32,114 nt of DNA from Candidatus Tidjanibacter faecipullorum (GTDB taxonomy: Bacteria; Bacteroidota; Bacteroidia; Bacteroidales; Rikenellaceae). A program made the translations under genes and the position numbers. Location of the stretch: positions 1 to 32,114 of the forward strand of contig DXCC01000012.1 of the NCBI GenBank assembly GCA_019116245.1. The letters run 5' to 3'. Shown in pieces: positions 1 to 7,692 of the stretch. Under the pieces are notes generated by a model that saw only the letters and a program-made list of their open reading frames with translations, was not told where the DNA came from and searched no databases. Numbering within the stretch: the stretch's first letter is position 1; each line of letters starts with the position of its first letter.

Positions 1-338
1 TATTTTAAGAGGAGATTTGAAATTTTATGATAATAAAGCATGTTTAAGGAAGAGGACAGCATAATCGTTGTAATGAGTGGGAAAATTTCATTATGAAATG
101 TATGTTTGGTGGAGTTTGTGTGTGAATTTAGCCTGTGGCCTTTGGTTATGTAGTAATGAGGGCTATGTGTGATACATGAAATGAATATCGTTTGTTGTGA
201 TGGTAGTTGGGGGATTGTTCTGATATGAGGATGAGGACGATGTTAATTCTAAGTTCGGATATTAGAGGTGTTCCTCTCAAACAATAACGGTATCCAGAAA
301 ATGGATGCCGCTGTTGCTGTTGAGGTAGTCAGGCGTCA
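1..338. other. gene-free AT-rich stretch
   Basis: I see no convincing gene here. The + strand is rich in G and T, so the minus strand has few stops, but the open stretch there lacks a sensible start and has skewed composition. Two small inverted repeats lie near the right end: 264-277 (AGAGG/CCTCT) and 289-309 (GGTATCC/GGATGCC with a G-U pair). The second could terminate the leftward yeiH-like transcript, since on the minus strand it is followed by a T-rich run. Confidence 0.5.
289..309 (-). terminator. possible terminator of the yeiH-like gene
   Basis: On the minus strand GGCATCC and GGATACC can pair around a 7-base loop and are followed by GTTATTGTTT. The hairpin sits about 30 bases after the yeiH-like stop codon. 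The stem is short and the T-run interrupted, so this is only a candidate. Confidence 0.3.
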
Positions 339-1619
339 TTAACTGATCATGGGTTTCAGTACGCCGAAGAGCAGCGAGGCAATGATCAGCGTTGCTACGA
401 TATTGAATGCCTGTGCGGCAATGAATGCGGAGAGAATATTGCGGTTCTCACGCGAGATGATCTCCTTGAGTCGCGTGTCCAGACCGATGCACACGAAGGC
501 CAGCGAGAAGAACAGCGTCGAGAAGGTTTTGGCAGCACCGGTTGCGGCCAGCCGACCCGATGCGTCGGGGACAAAGACGCCGCTCGACTGCAGCAGGCTG
601 AACACCAGCGAGGCAGCCACAAAGCCGAGGATGAATTTCGGGAACTTCTCCCATACGATGCCCAGCGAAGGAGCCTGACCGCCGCGTTCGCCCCGTGTTG
701 AAAGATAGAGGGCAATGAAGAAGGCAACAAAACCGATCAGTACGTTCTGGGTGGCCTTGATGATGACGGCGTGGCTGTTGGCGATTCCGCCGATCATTTC
801 GCTCGAGGCTACAACACCCGATGTGGTGTCAATCGTACCGCCGATCCAGGCACCGGCAACCTCGCGAGCTACCTCGGGTTCCAAGAGGTGGGGGAGGATC
901 AAGTTGGCCAGCCAGGGCATGAGATAAATCATCGGTACAACGACAATCAATACAAGGGAGACGATGTAGGAGAGTTTGCGGTCGTCGCCGCCAACGACAC
1001 GGGCGGCGGTGATGCAGGCCGATACACCGCAGATCGATACACCGCTCGAGAGAATCATGGCCGATCGCTGATCAACTCCCGTTCGGCGAGCGCAGCGGTA
1101 GGCAAAGAACCAAACGACGGCCACCACGAGGCACGCTTGGATCAAACTGAAGACACCCGACTTCATCACGTCGCCGATCAGGATCGTGGCACCGAGGCAG
1201 ACGACACCGATCTTGATGAAGAACTCACCCTGAATGGCGGGTTTCATCCATGCGGGTACTTTTCAGAGGTTGCGGACCAGTAGACCGAACAGCACGGAGA
1301 AGAACACCGACTCGAAACCGTAATGGGCAACGATGGGGATCTTGGCTACGACCTGTGCGAGGAGTGAGATAATGAACAGAACAATCAGTGAAGTGATCAT
1401 TCCTTTTGTCGGGCGTCGCAACATCAGGCTGCCGGCATACAATACCACCAGCACGATGGCGAAGATGAGCAGGATGTTGTACCATGCTGTTTCGCCGACC
1501 AGCGACGACGGAACCTTGGGCAGTAGTTGAGGAATGACAGCTGCGAGGATCAGCAGAGGTATGGATACCCACACCACCACCCAGTCCTCGGTTCGGAATT
1601 GTTCGAGACGTTGTTTCAT
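339..1619 (-). pseudogene. YeiH-family putative sulfate exporter, interrupted by an in-frame TGA
   Basis: The two halves read in the same frame. The upstream part (1263-1619; possible earlier starts at 1643 ATG and 1655 GTG) ends in FGLLVRNL followed by TGA. The frame then continues without shift as KVPAW and MKPAIQGEFFIKIGVVCLGATIL down to 339. The joined protein would be about 430 residues with roughly ten membrane segments, the usual size of this UPF0324/YeiH family, whose members are predicted inner-membrane exporters; YeiH itself is only putatively linked to sulfate. The break falls in the conserved N-x-x-x-x-P-x-W-M-K-P region, so neither half is likely to work alone. A C-to-T change of CGA to TGA would explain it, as would a sequencing error. 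I start at 1619 because the upstream CAAACACAACACACACG looks like an untranslated leader. It is probably host DNA beside the prophage. Confidence 0.8.
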
Positions 1620-1913
1620 CGTGTGTGTTGTGTTTGGTTGCATGATGGAACGCACAGCAAACCGCCGGTCAACCGCATGGCGTGGGGCTACCTGGCTACA
1701 TTGTTACTGTCGGCTCTGGCTTCGGTCGAACTGGTTATCCGAAGAGAGGAAAAAGGTCAAGCAGCGCAACAGCAGAAACGGTGGGGCATGGCTGTCGTTT
1801 CCGGATGCAAATGTCGCCATTTCGATCAGGCGATCAATGCGCAGAAATACCTAAAAAACGGCATGGGCAGATGGTTGTAGATTGGGTAATGTAGTGCTCA
1901 ATGAATGATGGGA
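1620..1913. other. intergenic boundary region, candidate location of the left attachment site
   Basis: No gene is convincing here. Composition changes inside the stretch: it is GC-rich and host-like until about 1860, then becomes AT-rich like the next gene. The integrase module begins immediately to the right, so the left host-phage junction is most simply placed here. The core att repeat cannot be identified because the right end of the element is outside the window. No tRNA is visible. Confidence 0.35.
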
Positions 1914-2759
1914 TTATTGTTCTGAGAAAGAGTGATTGGCATCATATATTTTGAGAATCGTAGGAGAAAAGCAATTGTGTGATACGATATAGATTTTATT
2001 GTATGGAGATGTGAATTGTTTAGGTAATTGATAGTTAGTGTGGTCGTGTATGGAGTAGGATGGCATTGCTATGCATAACCACCATTCTTGTATGTCAGAG
2101 TTCTTGGGTTTAGCTTCGTAGTTTAAGTATTGATCGTGTTTGTCTTTTATGCGACACATGATGTAGTCTTGACCCCATGATGGTAAATGATTAATGAGGA
2201 AGCTTCTTGATGGATTGATTGTAATCCGAGGTAATGGCTGATTGTCATTAGGCGTTTTAAAATCCAGCCAAGCTGAATGGGTAGCTATGACATCTTGAAT
2301 ATATGACATCTTGGGACGAGTTCCTTTGTGGTATAGATGTTTTATAAAGTCTTGAAACTCTTGGCAAATGGCGTCGTTATAACTTCGGTGTTTCTGTGTG
2401 AATACATCAGCATTAATTGTGATTGTATAATCATTAGGAATGGGTGTTCCTATAGGAATTAATGAGTTGATGTCGAGATTTGTAAGTGTGCTACGGAATA
2501 GGCCTTCTAAATGATTGAGACTGGCGACGTAGTCCTGCTCATTTGGCGCAAAACAAAATGTGTGTTCAATGCCAATAGTTTTGTTATTGATGTTTATTGT
2601 GCAATCTGGGGCATCATCATGGTATATGTCAACGGGAGTCTTTGGATCTATGATAGAGTGTAGTAAGAGGCAAATGTCCTGTAGTTCTTCAGGTTTTTTT
2701 TTAGCGCGTTCCGTTTGTTGTATGTTAAATCGATTCATGTTTTGTTGGTTGTAAATCAA
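1914..2759 (-). CDS. hypothetical protein beside the integrase, possible PD-(D/E)XK-like fold
   Basis: The product is a 281-residue soluble protein that I do not recognise as a named family. Residues 51-67 read PD..., a short strand, then GIEHT. This PD-x(12)-E-x-T spacing is reminiscent of PD-(D/E)XK nuclease-like proteins in which the lysine is replaced, but the similarity is weak. The gene starts inside the 3' end of the integrase gene (35 bases shared), suggesting coupled expression; a second ATG at 2738 is also possible. It is clearly more AT-rich than the phage structural genes and rich in Asn, His, Thr and Ile, which marks it as cargo of different origin. Function unknown. Confidence 0.6.
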   Translation of the reverse strand: MIYNQQNMNRFNIQQTERAKKKPEELQDICLLLHSIIDPKTPVDIYHDDAPDCTININNKTIGIEHTFCFAPNEQDYVASLNHLEGLFRSTLTNLDINSLIPIGTPIPNDYTITINADVFTQKHRSYNDAICQEFQDFIKHLYHKGTRPKMSYIQDVIATHSAWLDFKTPNDNQPLPRITINPSRSFLINHLPSWGQDYIMCRIKDKHDQYLNYEAKPKNSDIQEWWLCIAMPSYSIHDHTNYQLPKQFTSPYNKIYIVSHNCFSPTILKIYDANHSFSEQ

Positions 2760-4080
2760 TTAGTTGTGTTAATTCTTGTTTCATGGAGTGATCAATCTCC
2801 CGATAGCGGGCGAATGCCTTGGAGCCTTCCACGTGACCGGACAATACGCCGATCAGGTTCGGATCCTTGACGCGCTTGTAGAGGTTGCCGACGAAGGTGC
2901 GGCGTGCGAGGTGGCTGCTGGCAACGGTGTTGAGGGGGACGGACTCCTCGATGCCGGAAACTGGATTGATGATGATAATGTTCCGCGTGAGTCCCGCTTT
3001 GGTAAAGATGGTTTTGATGGCATCGTTGTACCGCTGCTGGGAGATGAGCGGAAACAAGGTGTTGCGCTCCGGATGGTGATAGCGTGCCAGAATCTCCCGG
3101 GCCGTATTGTTGAGAGGAACCTGAACGGTACGTTGGCTTTCACCTTTGGTCTTGTAGGGGACATATTCCAATGTGTCCCCGATGATGTTGTTGTCGGAGA
3201 AACGGTACAGGTCGCCGATGCGGCAGCCAATCAGGCATTGGAATACGAAGATGTCGCGTTGTACGGCGAGGGTAGGCGTGTCCGATAGATCGCATTCGTA
3301 AAGCTGGCGTACCTCGTCGAGAGACAGATAGTAGGGTGTGCCGTAAATCTCTTTGGGTGGCGAGTAGTCGCGGAACTTGTGGTTGTCGGTCCAGCCTTTG
3401 TCGAGTGCATGATTCAGGACGGCAAACACCTTGGTAAAGGTGGCTGCGATGGTGTTGTTGCCGCGAGCTGTCGGCGGTCGGTTCTCCGGTGTGTTGGCGT
3501 ACAGATGTTGGTATTGTGCCTTGCATACCCGATGTCCATCGTCGGTGGTTTGGAAGAAGGTGTGCTCGTCGCGCAGGAATTGTTCGAAACGGCGCAGATC
3601 CTCGGCCTGCAGCGTGTTGAGTATCCATGTGTGACGGACGTACAGCTGGTAGCGTTCGACGGATCTCCGGAGTACGGCATAGGATTGCAGACGAATGCGT
3701 GATAGTCGTTGTGTGTGGATGTATTCGTCCAAGGCTTCTAGAAATGTCGCCACTTGTTCGGTTGGGGTATCGTCTGCAGAGTCTTTGTAGAAGTTGCGAT
3801 CAAGGGTAGTGAAGAAATCCGCGGTTGAGGGTGGGGTGTAATATTCCTTGAATTCGGCGACGGTTTTCATGGCAGCCACTTCCCATTTGTCCAGCATGGT
3901 GTTGATGTCATTGGCTATGGGAAATTCCCGCGTTGCCTTGGCGCGTTTCTTGCTTTTGTTCCAGTATTTGACGGGGAGGGACTCTTTGGTTGTACGGCGA
4001 TACTTTTTGCCTCGAAACGAGACAAGGATATCAATTGTGGAGCGTTCTCGGGTAGGGCTGGCAAGCAAGAAGGTGGTCAT
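2725..4080 (-). CDS. int: tyrosine site-specific integrase
   Basis: This is a 451-residue phage-type tyrosine recombinase of the Bacteroidetes kind that would integrate and excise the prophage. The N-terminal part carries an arm-binding segment (about 1-60) and a SAM-like core-binding domain (about 105-230). The catalytic domain shows the full set of residues: Arg287 in GCRIGDL, a lysine in the beta-hairpin (YKTKG, about 310-312), His390-x-x-Arg393 in SSHLARRTF, His416 in LSGH, and the nucleophile Tyr426 in ARYREI. All key residues are present, so it should be active. It is transcribed leftward at the left end of the element, with the repressor region further right, the usual temperate-phage layout. 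The gene diverges from the small gene at 4184. Confidence 0.93.
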   Translation of the reverse strand: MTTFLLASPTRERSTIDILVSFRGKKYRRTTKESLPVKYWNKSKKRAKATREFPIANDINTMLDKWEVAAMKTVAEFKEYYTPPSTADFFTTLDRNFYKDSADDTPTEQVATFLEALDEYIHTQRLSRIRLQSYAVLRRSVERYQLYVRHTWILNTLQAEDLRRFEQFLRDEHTFFQTTDDGHRVCKAQYQHLYANTPENRPPTARGNNTIAATFTKVFAVLNHALDKGWTDNHKFRDYSPPKEIYGTPYYLSLDEVRQLYECDLSDTPTLAVQRDIFVFQCLIGCRIGDLYRFSDNNIIGDTLEYVPYKTKGESQRTVQVPLNNTAREILARYHHPERNTLFPLISQQRYNDAIKTIFTKAGLTRNIIIINPVSGIEESVPLNTVASSHLARRTFVGNLYKRVKDPNLIGVLSGHVEGSKAFARYREIDHSMKQELTQLIDLQPTKHESI

Positions 4081-4122
4081 GTGGGTTGAATATTTTACGT
4101 TTTCGGGTGATTTGGTTGAAAA

Positions 4123-4154
4123 TTTGGATATATGATTTAATGTGTATATATTTA
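4123..4154 (+). promoter_or_regulatory. candidate promoter for the small rightward gene
   Basis: TTTG at 4123-4126 is followed after 20 bases by TATATTTA at 4147-4154, one mismatch from the Bacteroidetes consensus TTTG-N19-21-TAnnTTTG. It lies about 30 bases before the ATG at 4184. Confidence 0.45.
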
Positions 4155-4183
4155 CGCTGTATAATTATAAAAATGTAATAAAA

Positions 4184-4548
4184 ATGGAAAAGCTAAAGAT
4201 TGTTGGGACCTTATAGAAAAATATGAGACCCTCGCTTCAGTTCAAGAATTAAGGACGGAAGTTCGTCAGGATTTTTTGGAGCTACATGCATTGTGTGGCG
4301 ATAAATGTGAAAGTTGGCGGTTGTTGATGTGTTATGAGTTTGTGAAAGCGTTTGATGTGTTTTTGTCTAATCCCGATTATTATGATGTGTCCCATAGGAT
4401 CGGTGTGTTGGAGTCTTGTGTGGATCAAGATGGATGGGATTTGTTTCCAAGGATGGTTAAGTTGTATCGGCAAGCCGGAGGGGGGCTGAGGATGTGTTTT
4501 GATGTTTCTTGTGTCGGAACGAGATGTGTATATTTTGTTCCTGTGTGA
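4184..4548 (+). pseudogene. small hypothetical gene, apparently frameshifted just after its start
   Basis: An open frame runs from 4171 to 4548 with well-balanced protein-like composition (it begins GKAKDCWDLIEKYETLASVQ), but it contains no ATG or GTG before a TTG at 4276. The ATG at 4184 is well placed behind a candidate promoter, yet reads only MEKLKIVGTL before TAG. Adding one A to the AAAA run at 4188-4191 would join that ATG to the long frame and give about 121 residues. The long frame is soluble, with several cysteines and tryptophans. I do not recognise the family. It meets the HEPN-like gene tail to tail with 16 bases between the stop codons. Alternatives are initiation at TTG 4276 (90 residues) or a sequencing error in the A-run. 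Confidence 0.5.
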
Positions 4549-4564
4549 GGCGGTAGGATGGTGA

Positions 4565-5230
4565 TTATGGGGGAAATTGAATGTTGAATTTGCGCTTATA
4601 TGCATTATCCATGTTGCGCATTATGTAGTGTACGGTTTTAAAGTATCGAGGGGCTAATGTGGTGGCTATCTGGGCTTGGTTTCGCTGGGCAAAAACATAG
4701 TTGGATATTTGTACAGGTGTTCCTGTAGGGGGTTGATGATTGCGTATCGCTGCTTTTGTTGCTTCGAAGTTGAATAAGTAGCCTCGAGAGGTCTGGGTTG
4801 TGTTAGGGGCAATTTTTGCGATTGTAGCGTGGGAATATGGATTGCGAATATGTTTTCGTAATGTGTTTAATAGGCTTTGGTCTTGTTCTGAAATGAGTTC
4901 GTACTCTTTGGCAGATTGGATTGATTGGCTTAGGGTGAGATTGTCAAAGCGCTGGATTGCTTCAATGGATTTAATAGTTGCTTTGGGGTGTCCAATGGGA
5001 TAATCGTGGGTGTAGTGGATGATTAAAGCATGTTTTAAGGCTCGTTCTAATAAGTGATTGGTGGTGCAAATGCAGGCTTGATGTAGTTCTAAAACCAAGC
5101 AGTCTATGCATTCGTTAATTAGAGTTGATAACTCTGTGAAGAGGTAGAATTTGTGCTGGTAGTAAGGAGCGTAATGTGTAGCGTTTGTCTCGAACTTGTT
5201 GGTGGGGTGTGTGTTTGTGTCGTGTAGCAT
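4565..5230 (-). CDS. HEPN-like protein, possible ribonuclease or abortive-infection factor
   Basis: The protein has 221 residues. Its first 140 look all-helical, and they end in LRKHIRNPYSHA, giving R129-N130-x-x-x-H134, the R-x4-H motif of HEPN proteins. That motif is the metal-independent RNase active site in toxins and abortive-infection proteins such as RnlA, AbiF/D and the MntA-HepT type; non-catalytic HEPN proteins also exist. The C-terminal 80 residues have no recognised domain. There is no partner nucleotidyltransferase next door, so this is not an obvious HEPN-MNT pair. The gene is AT-rich compared with the phage core, which points to recent acquisition. It lies immediately downstream of a strong hairpin that ends the repressor operon, so it may be transcribed by read-through. 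RNase activity is inferred from the motif only. Confidence 0.6.
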   Translation of the reverse strand: MLHDTNTHPTNKFETNATHYAPYYQHKFYLFTELSTLINECIDCLVLELHQACICTTNHLLERALKHALIIHYTHDYPIGHPKATIKSIEAIQRFDNLTLSQSIQSAKEYELISEQDQSLLNTLRKHIRNPYSHATIAKIAPNTTQTSRGYLFNFEATKAAIRNHQPPTGTPVQISNYVFAQRNQAQIATTLAPRYFKTVHYIMRNMDNAYKRKFNIQFPP

Positions 5231-5235
5231 CTGAT

Positions 5236-5279
5236 AAAAAGGAGGGCACGGCCGATGCGGGGATCTTCCGCATCGGCCG
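5236..5279 (-). terminator. hairpin ending the repressor-nuclease operon
   Basis: A perfect 12-bp stem, CGGCCGATGCGG at 5249-5260 and CCGCATCGGCCG at 5268-5279, encloses a 7-base loop. On the minus strand it is followed 8 bases later by TTTTT (5240-5236). It starts only 6 bases after the stop of the nuclease gene and just before the HEPN-like start at 5230. The gap before the T-run may make it leaky. Confidence 0.7.
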
Positions 5280-5285
5280 CGTTCG

Positions 5286-6356
5286 TTAGAGGTAGCTTTT
5301 GACCGTTGCGATGATCTCGTCGGAGAGTTTGTAGATGTCGTTCAGCGAGGTGATCTGGTGTTTGGTGCCGACCTTGTTCTCGTCGAACGTCTCGACGTAT
5401 TTCTTGCCGCCGTTGAAGTGCAGACGGCAGATGGGCTTGCGATTGTTGTTGTCGAACAGGATGGCGCAGTAGGATTGCGCATCGCGCAGGGTGACGCGTT
5501 CGATGTCGACCGTGTTGCACAAGATGGCCCGCACAATGTAGAAGCCCTGGTACTCTTCCTCCGTCGTGACGATCAGCTTGTCTTTGGCCGATGCTTCGTC
5601 CTCCGACTGCGGTGCGTCGGCGGCCGGTTTGTCGATCGAGGGAACCTCCGGCGTGATGGCCGATTTCAGCCGTTCGTTGACGTAGTCGTTCGTGTATTGC
5701 TGGAAGGCGCGCTGCACCATCGGGCGGAAGTCCTCCAGAACGTTTTTCGTCACCATGCCGTCGAACACCTGTTTGGTGAGGAACTTGACGAACTCGTCGG
5801 AGGGCTCCTGGGTTTGGTGGATGATGTAGTTCCGGATGGCGTTGATGTATTTCATCTCGTTGGCCGAGTTCAGAATGACGTCCGTGTTGTACTGGTCATG
5901 GCAGAACTGCTTCAGCTTCTCGATGTGGCTGTCCTTGAGGTTGAGGAGGTCGATCTCGAAGAAGGGGCGCTCGTCCATTTTGTTGGGCGCCTCGAGGTCG
6001 GTGTAGAAGCGGTAGACGATACCGTTGGTCAGTACGCCGAATTTGGCCGGCGAAACATGGTAATAGCGGAACAGCTGGGCGGTGTGTTTGTTGAGGTCGG
6101 CGCTCCAATGCTTGCATTCGATCAGCATGATCGGCTCGCCGTTCAGGCATACGGTATAGTCGATTTTCTCGCCCTTTTTCGTGCCGTAGTCGCAGTCGCA
6201 TTCGGGGGTTACCTCTTCGGGGTTGAAGATGTCGTAACCGAGCGTCTGCAGGAACGGCAGTACGAACGATGTTTTGGTGGCTTCCTCGGTCTTGACGTTG
6301 TCTTTCAGTTTGACGATACGGGCCGCCAATACTTGTAATGATTCTTTGAAGTCCAT
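5286..6356 (-). CDS. HsdR N-terminal / COG4748-like restriction nuclease-type protein
   Basis: The product has 356 residues. The N-terminal half matches the type I restriction HsdR_N / COG4748 pattern: a helix with TEEATKTSFVLPFLQTLGYD, then Asp66 in EKIDY, a strand, and Glu80-x-Lys82 in LIECKHW, which together form a PD-(D/E)XK active site. There is no helicase domain and no methylase or specificity subunit nearby, so it is a stand-alone protein rather than a restriction system. The C-terminal part (about 255-356) is a separate small domain after an Ala/Glu/Asp-rich linker. It starts 24 bases after the repressor stop, so it should be made in the lysogen with the repressor. A role in blocking incoming DNA is an inference from the active site and this position. 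Confidence 0.75.
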   Translation of the reverse strand: MDFKESLQVLAARIVKLKDNVKTEEATKTSFVLPFLQTLGYDIFNPEEVTPECDCDYGTKKGEKIDYTVCLNGEPIMLIECKHWSADLNKHTAQLFRYYHVSPAKFGVLTNGIVYRFYTDLEAPNKMDERPFFEIDLLNLKDSHIEKLKQFCHDQYNTDVILNSANEMKYINAIRNYIIHQTQEPSDEFVKFLTKQVFDGMVTKNVLEDFRPMVQRAFQQYTNDYVNERLKSAITPEVPSIDKPAADAPQSEDEASAKDKLIVTTEEEYQGFYIVRAILCNTVDIERVTLRDAQSYCAILFDNNNRKPICRLHFNGGKKYVETFDENKVGTKHQITSLNDIYKLSDEIIATVKSYL

Positions 6357-6380
6357 GGGGGTGAGGTTGATTTATGTTGG

Positions 6381-7049
6381 TTATTTGATGGCCATGACGA
6401 GCATGACGCGGTAGATGCCGTAGACGTCGTGGAGGTTGACCTCGAAGGGCGGGTAGGCCGGGTTGATCGAAACACATTTGACCAGGGCGCTGTCGCCGCT
6501 GTCGGACGGCATCAGCTTCTTGATGACCGTGCCGTTGCAGGTATCCAATACATAGGTGCGGCCCCAGTCGATGAAAGCCCGCTCGTTGATCTTCTTGATG
6601 AGCACCTGTGAGCCGGACGGAAATTCGGGCGCCATACTGTCGCCGGAGACGGTGATGGCGAAGTCCACCTTGCCGATGGGGGAGATGATCTTTTCGCAGT
6701 TCCGTTCGTTTACCGCGAGCACGAAGTCATGCAATGTGCCGCCCTGGGCGGAGATTGGAAGCAGGGGAACAAGCGTGACCTTGTCGTTGGTCAGGGTCAG
6801 GGCGGATGTCGATTCGGTGTTCAGCATGTCGCCTTCTCCGGTCAGTAGCCAATTGATATCGACGTTGTATGCATTGCATACATCACGTAAAACACGTTCT
6901 CCTACGGCCCGTTTGCCATTCTCAATTGATGAGTAGTTGCGTGGGTCGATCCCTGCACCACGCGCAAAATCACCCGTCCCAAGATTAGTAGTCTGGCGAA
7001 TTTGTTTCAATCTACCGATTATGGCGATTTTGTCGGCGTTGTCTTTCAT
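6381..7049 (-). CDS. prophage repressor, XRE HTH plus S24 LexA-like domain
   Basis: This 222-residue protein is the likely lysogeny repressor of the phage. Residues 8-72 form an XRE helix-turn-helix (IGRLKQIRQTTN to VDINWLLTGEG). Residues about 92-220 form a LexA/CI-like S24 domain with nucleophile Ser138 in VSGDSMAPEF and general base Lys177 or Lys178 in TVIKKLM. The candidate self-cleavage site lies in the linker near ISAQGGT (99-105). RecA-stimulated cleavage would connect induction to DNA damage. It is transcribed leftward, diverges from the early genes across a palindromic operator, and shares an operon with the downstream nuclease gene. Confidence 0.9.
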   Translation of the reverse strand: MKDNADKIAIIGRLKQIRQTTNLGTGDFARGAGIDPRNYSSIENGKRAVGERVLRDVCNAYNVDINWLLTGEGDMLNTESTSALTLTNDKVTLVPLLPISAQGGTLHDFVLAVNERNCEKIISPIGKVDFAITVSGDSMAPEFPSGSQVLIKKINERAFIDWGRTYVLDTCNGTVIKKLMPSDSGDSALVKCVSINPAYPPFEVNLHDVYGIYRVMLVMAIK

Positions 7050-7075
7050 TTAGTTATGTGCTTTTGTGATTTTTT

Positions 7076-7103
7076 AATCATCAATAATTTGCTATTGATG
7101 ATT
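7076..7103. promoter_or_regulatory. 28-bp palindromic operator between repressor and early genes
   Basis: AATCATCAATA (7076-7086) and TATTGATGATT (7093-7103) are a perfect 11-bp inverted repeat around ATTTGC. It lies in the divergent intergenic region of the repressor and its spacer contains the -33 box of the rightward promoter. This is what a repressor operator should look like. Binding by the product of 6381-7049 is inferred. Confidence 0.7.
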
Positions 7104-7118
7104 TTTGATGTATATTTG
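7088..7118 (+). promoter_or_regulatory. rightward early promoter
   Basis: TTTG at 7088-7091 and TATATTTG at 7111-7118 are separated by exactly 19 bases, matching the Bacteroidetes housekeeping promoter (TTTG-N19-TAnnTTTG) without mismatch. It overlaps the operator palindrome and would drive the early genes from 7157 on. Confidence 0.75.
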
Positions 7119-7156
7119 CCTTTGTAAACAAACACACAAACAAATATATAAAAATT

Positions 7157-7354
7157 ATGGATAAGACGGAAAGGATCAATGTGCGTGGGGCCATCAAAGC
7201 GCTGGAGGTCGGCGGAACCCCTTTGGTATTGCCTCGGCCGGATTATGTCCCCAGTATGGTGCGCAGCACGGCCGGGTCGGTCACGGTAGACACCGGCCGC
7301 CGGTTCAAGATCGAGGTGGGGGAAGAGGCCATTCGCGTGACCCGCAAATCGTAA
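7157..7354 (+). CDS. small early protein, hypothetical
   Basis: This is the first gene behind the early promoter and encodes 65 residues. The sequence is basic at both ends and contains two predicted beta-hairpins (TPLVLPRPDY and SVTVDTGRRFKIEVGEEAIRVTRK). I do not recognise a family. The position, where lambda-like phages put cro-like or excision functions, suggests a regulatory role, but there is no visible helix-turn-helix. The start codon follows an A-rich leader about 38 bases after the -7 box. Confidence 0.6.
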   Translation: MDKTERINVRGAIKALEVGGTPLVLPRPDYVPSMVRSTAGSVTVDTGRRFKIEVGEEAIRVTRKS

Positions 7355-7380
7355 ATCAGTCAAAAATCAATAATAGAGCC

Positions 7381-7692
7381 ATGGAAGAGAAGAAGATCAT
7401 TACGCCGCGCGAGGTGTATCTGTATTACGATGCTCTCGAGATGGAAAACCGGCAACTGCGCGATCGGGTGGCGTACCTGGAAGAGCATTGCGTGATTGCG
7501 GACAAGTTCTACAACTCGGCGCTCGGCGTGGGTGTCGTAGCGGAGCTGCACGGGGTGGACCCCAATACGGTGCGGTCGTATATCGGCAAGGGGTTGATCC
7601 CGTGTCATCCGAGGAGTATGGATGCGAAGTTTTTGATTCGGGGATCCGACGCGTTGCGTCTCGATTTCCAAAAGTTGAGGAGGATGCGATGA
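7381..7692 (+). CDS. helix-turn-helix DNA-binding protein, excisionase/MerR-like
   Basis: The protein has 103 residues. Residues 12-40 are a heptad-rich helix (YYDALEMENRQLRDRVAYLEEH), probably a coiled coil for dimer formation. Residues 50-80 (GVGVVAELHGVDPNTVRSYIGKGLIPCHPR) read as a MerR/excisionase-type helix-turn-helix with a short wing. Such proteins act as transcription factors or recombination directionality factors in temperate phages. With the integrase on the opposite strand, an excisionase role is plausible but not shown. Its TGA overlaps the next start codon in ATGA. Confidence 0.6.
   Translation: MEEKKIITPREVYLYYDALEMENRQLRDRVAYLEEHCVIADKFYNSALGVGVVAELHGVDPNTVRSYIGKGLIPCHPRSMDAKFLIRGSDALRLDFQKLRRMR

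Noticed and set aside
1-250. An open minus-strand stretch at the window edge, with a short likeness (AAAGCATGTTT) to the HEPN gene near 5025
   Set aside because: There is no start, composition is skewed and the likeness covers only about 15 bases, too little for a repeat or gene fragment.
1225-1572. A frameshift instead of a stop codon in the yeiH-like gene
   Set aside because: Both parts are in the same frame, so a substitution explains the break better than an insertion or deletion.
1656-1913. A tRNA gene as integration target
   Set aside because: I could not fold a cloverleaf or find a conserved T-loop motif in this interval.
4282-4605. A 107-residue minus-strand frame opposite the small gene at 4184
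   Set aside because: It is His/Pro/Thr/Ile-rich, as expected from a G/T-rich opposite strand, and would overlap the HEPN gene end. The + frame is more protein-like.
7046-7363. A minus-strand frame covering the repressor-early gene region
   Set aside because: It crosses the operator and promoter and ends in low-complexity Lys/Ile sequence, a shadow of non-coding DNA.
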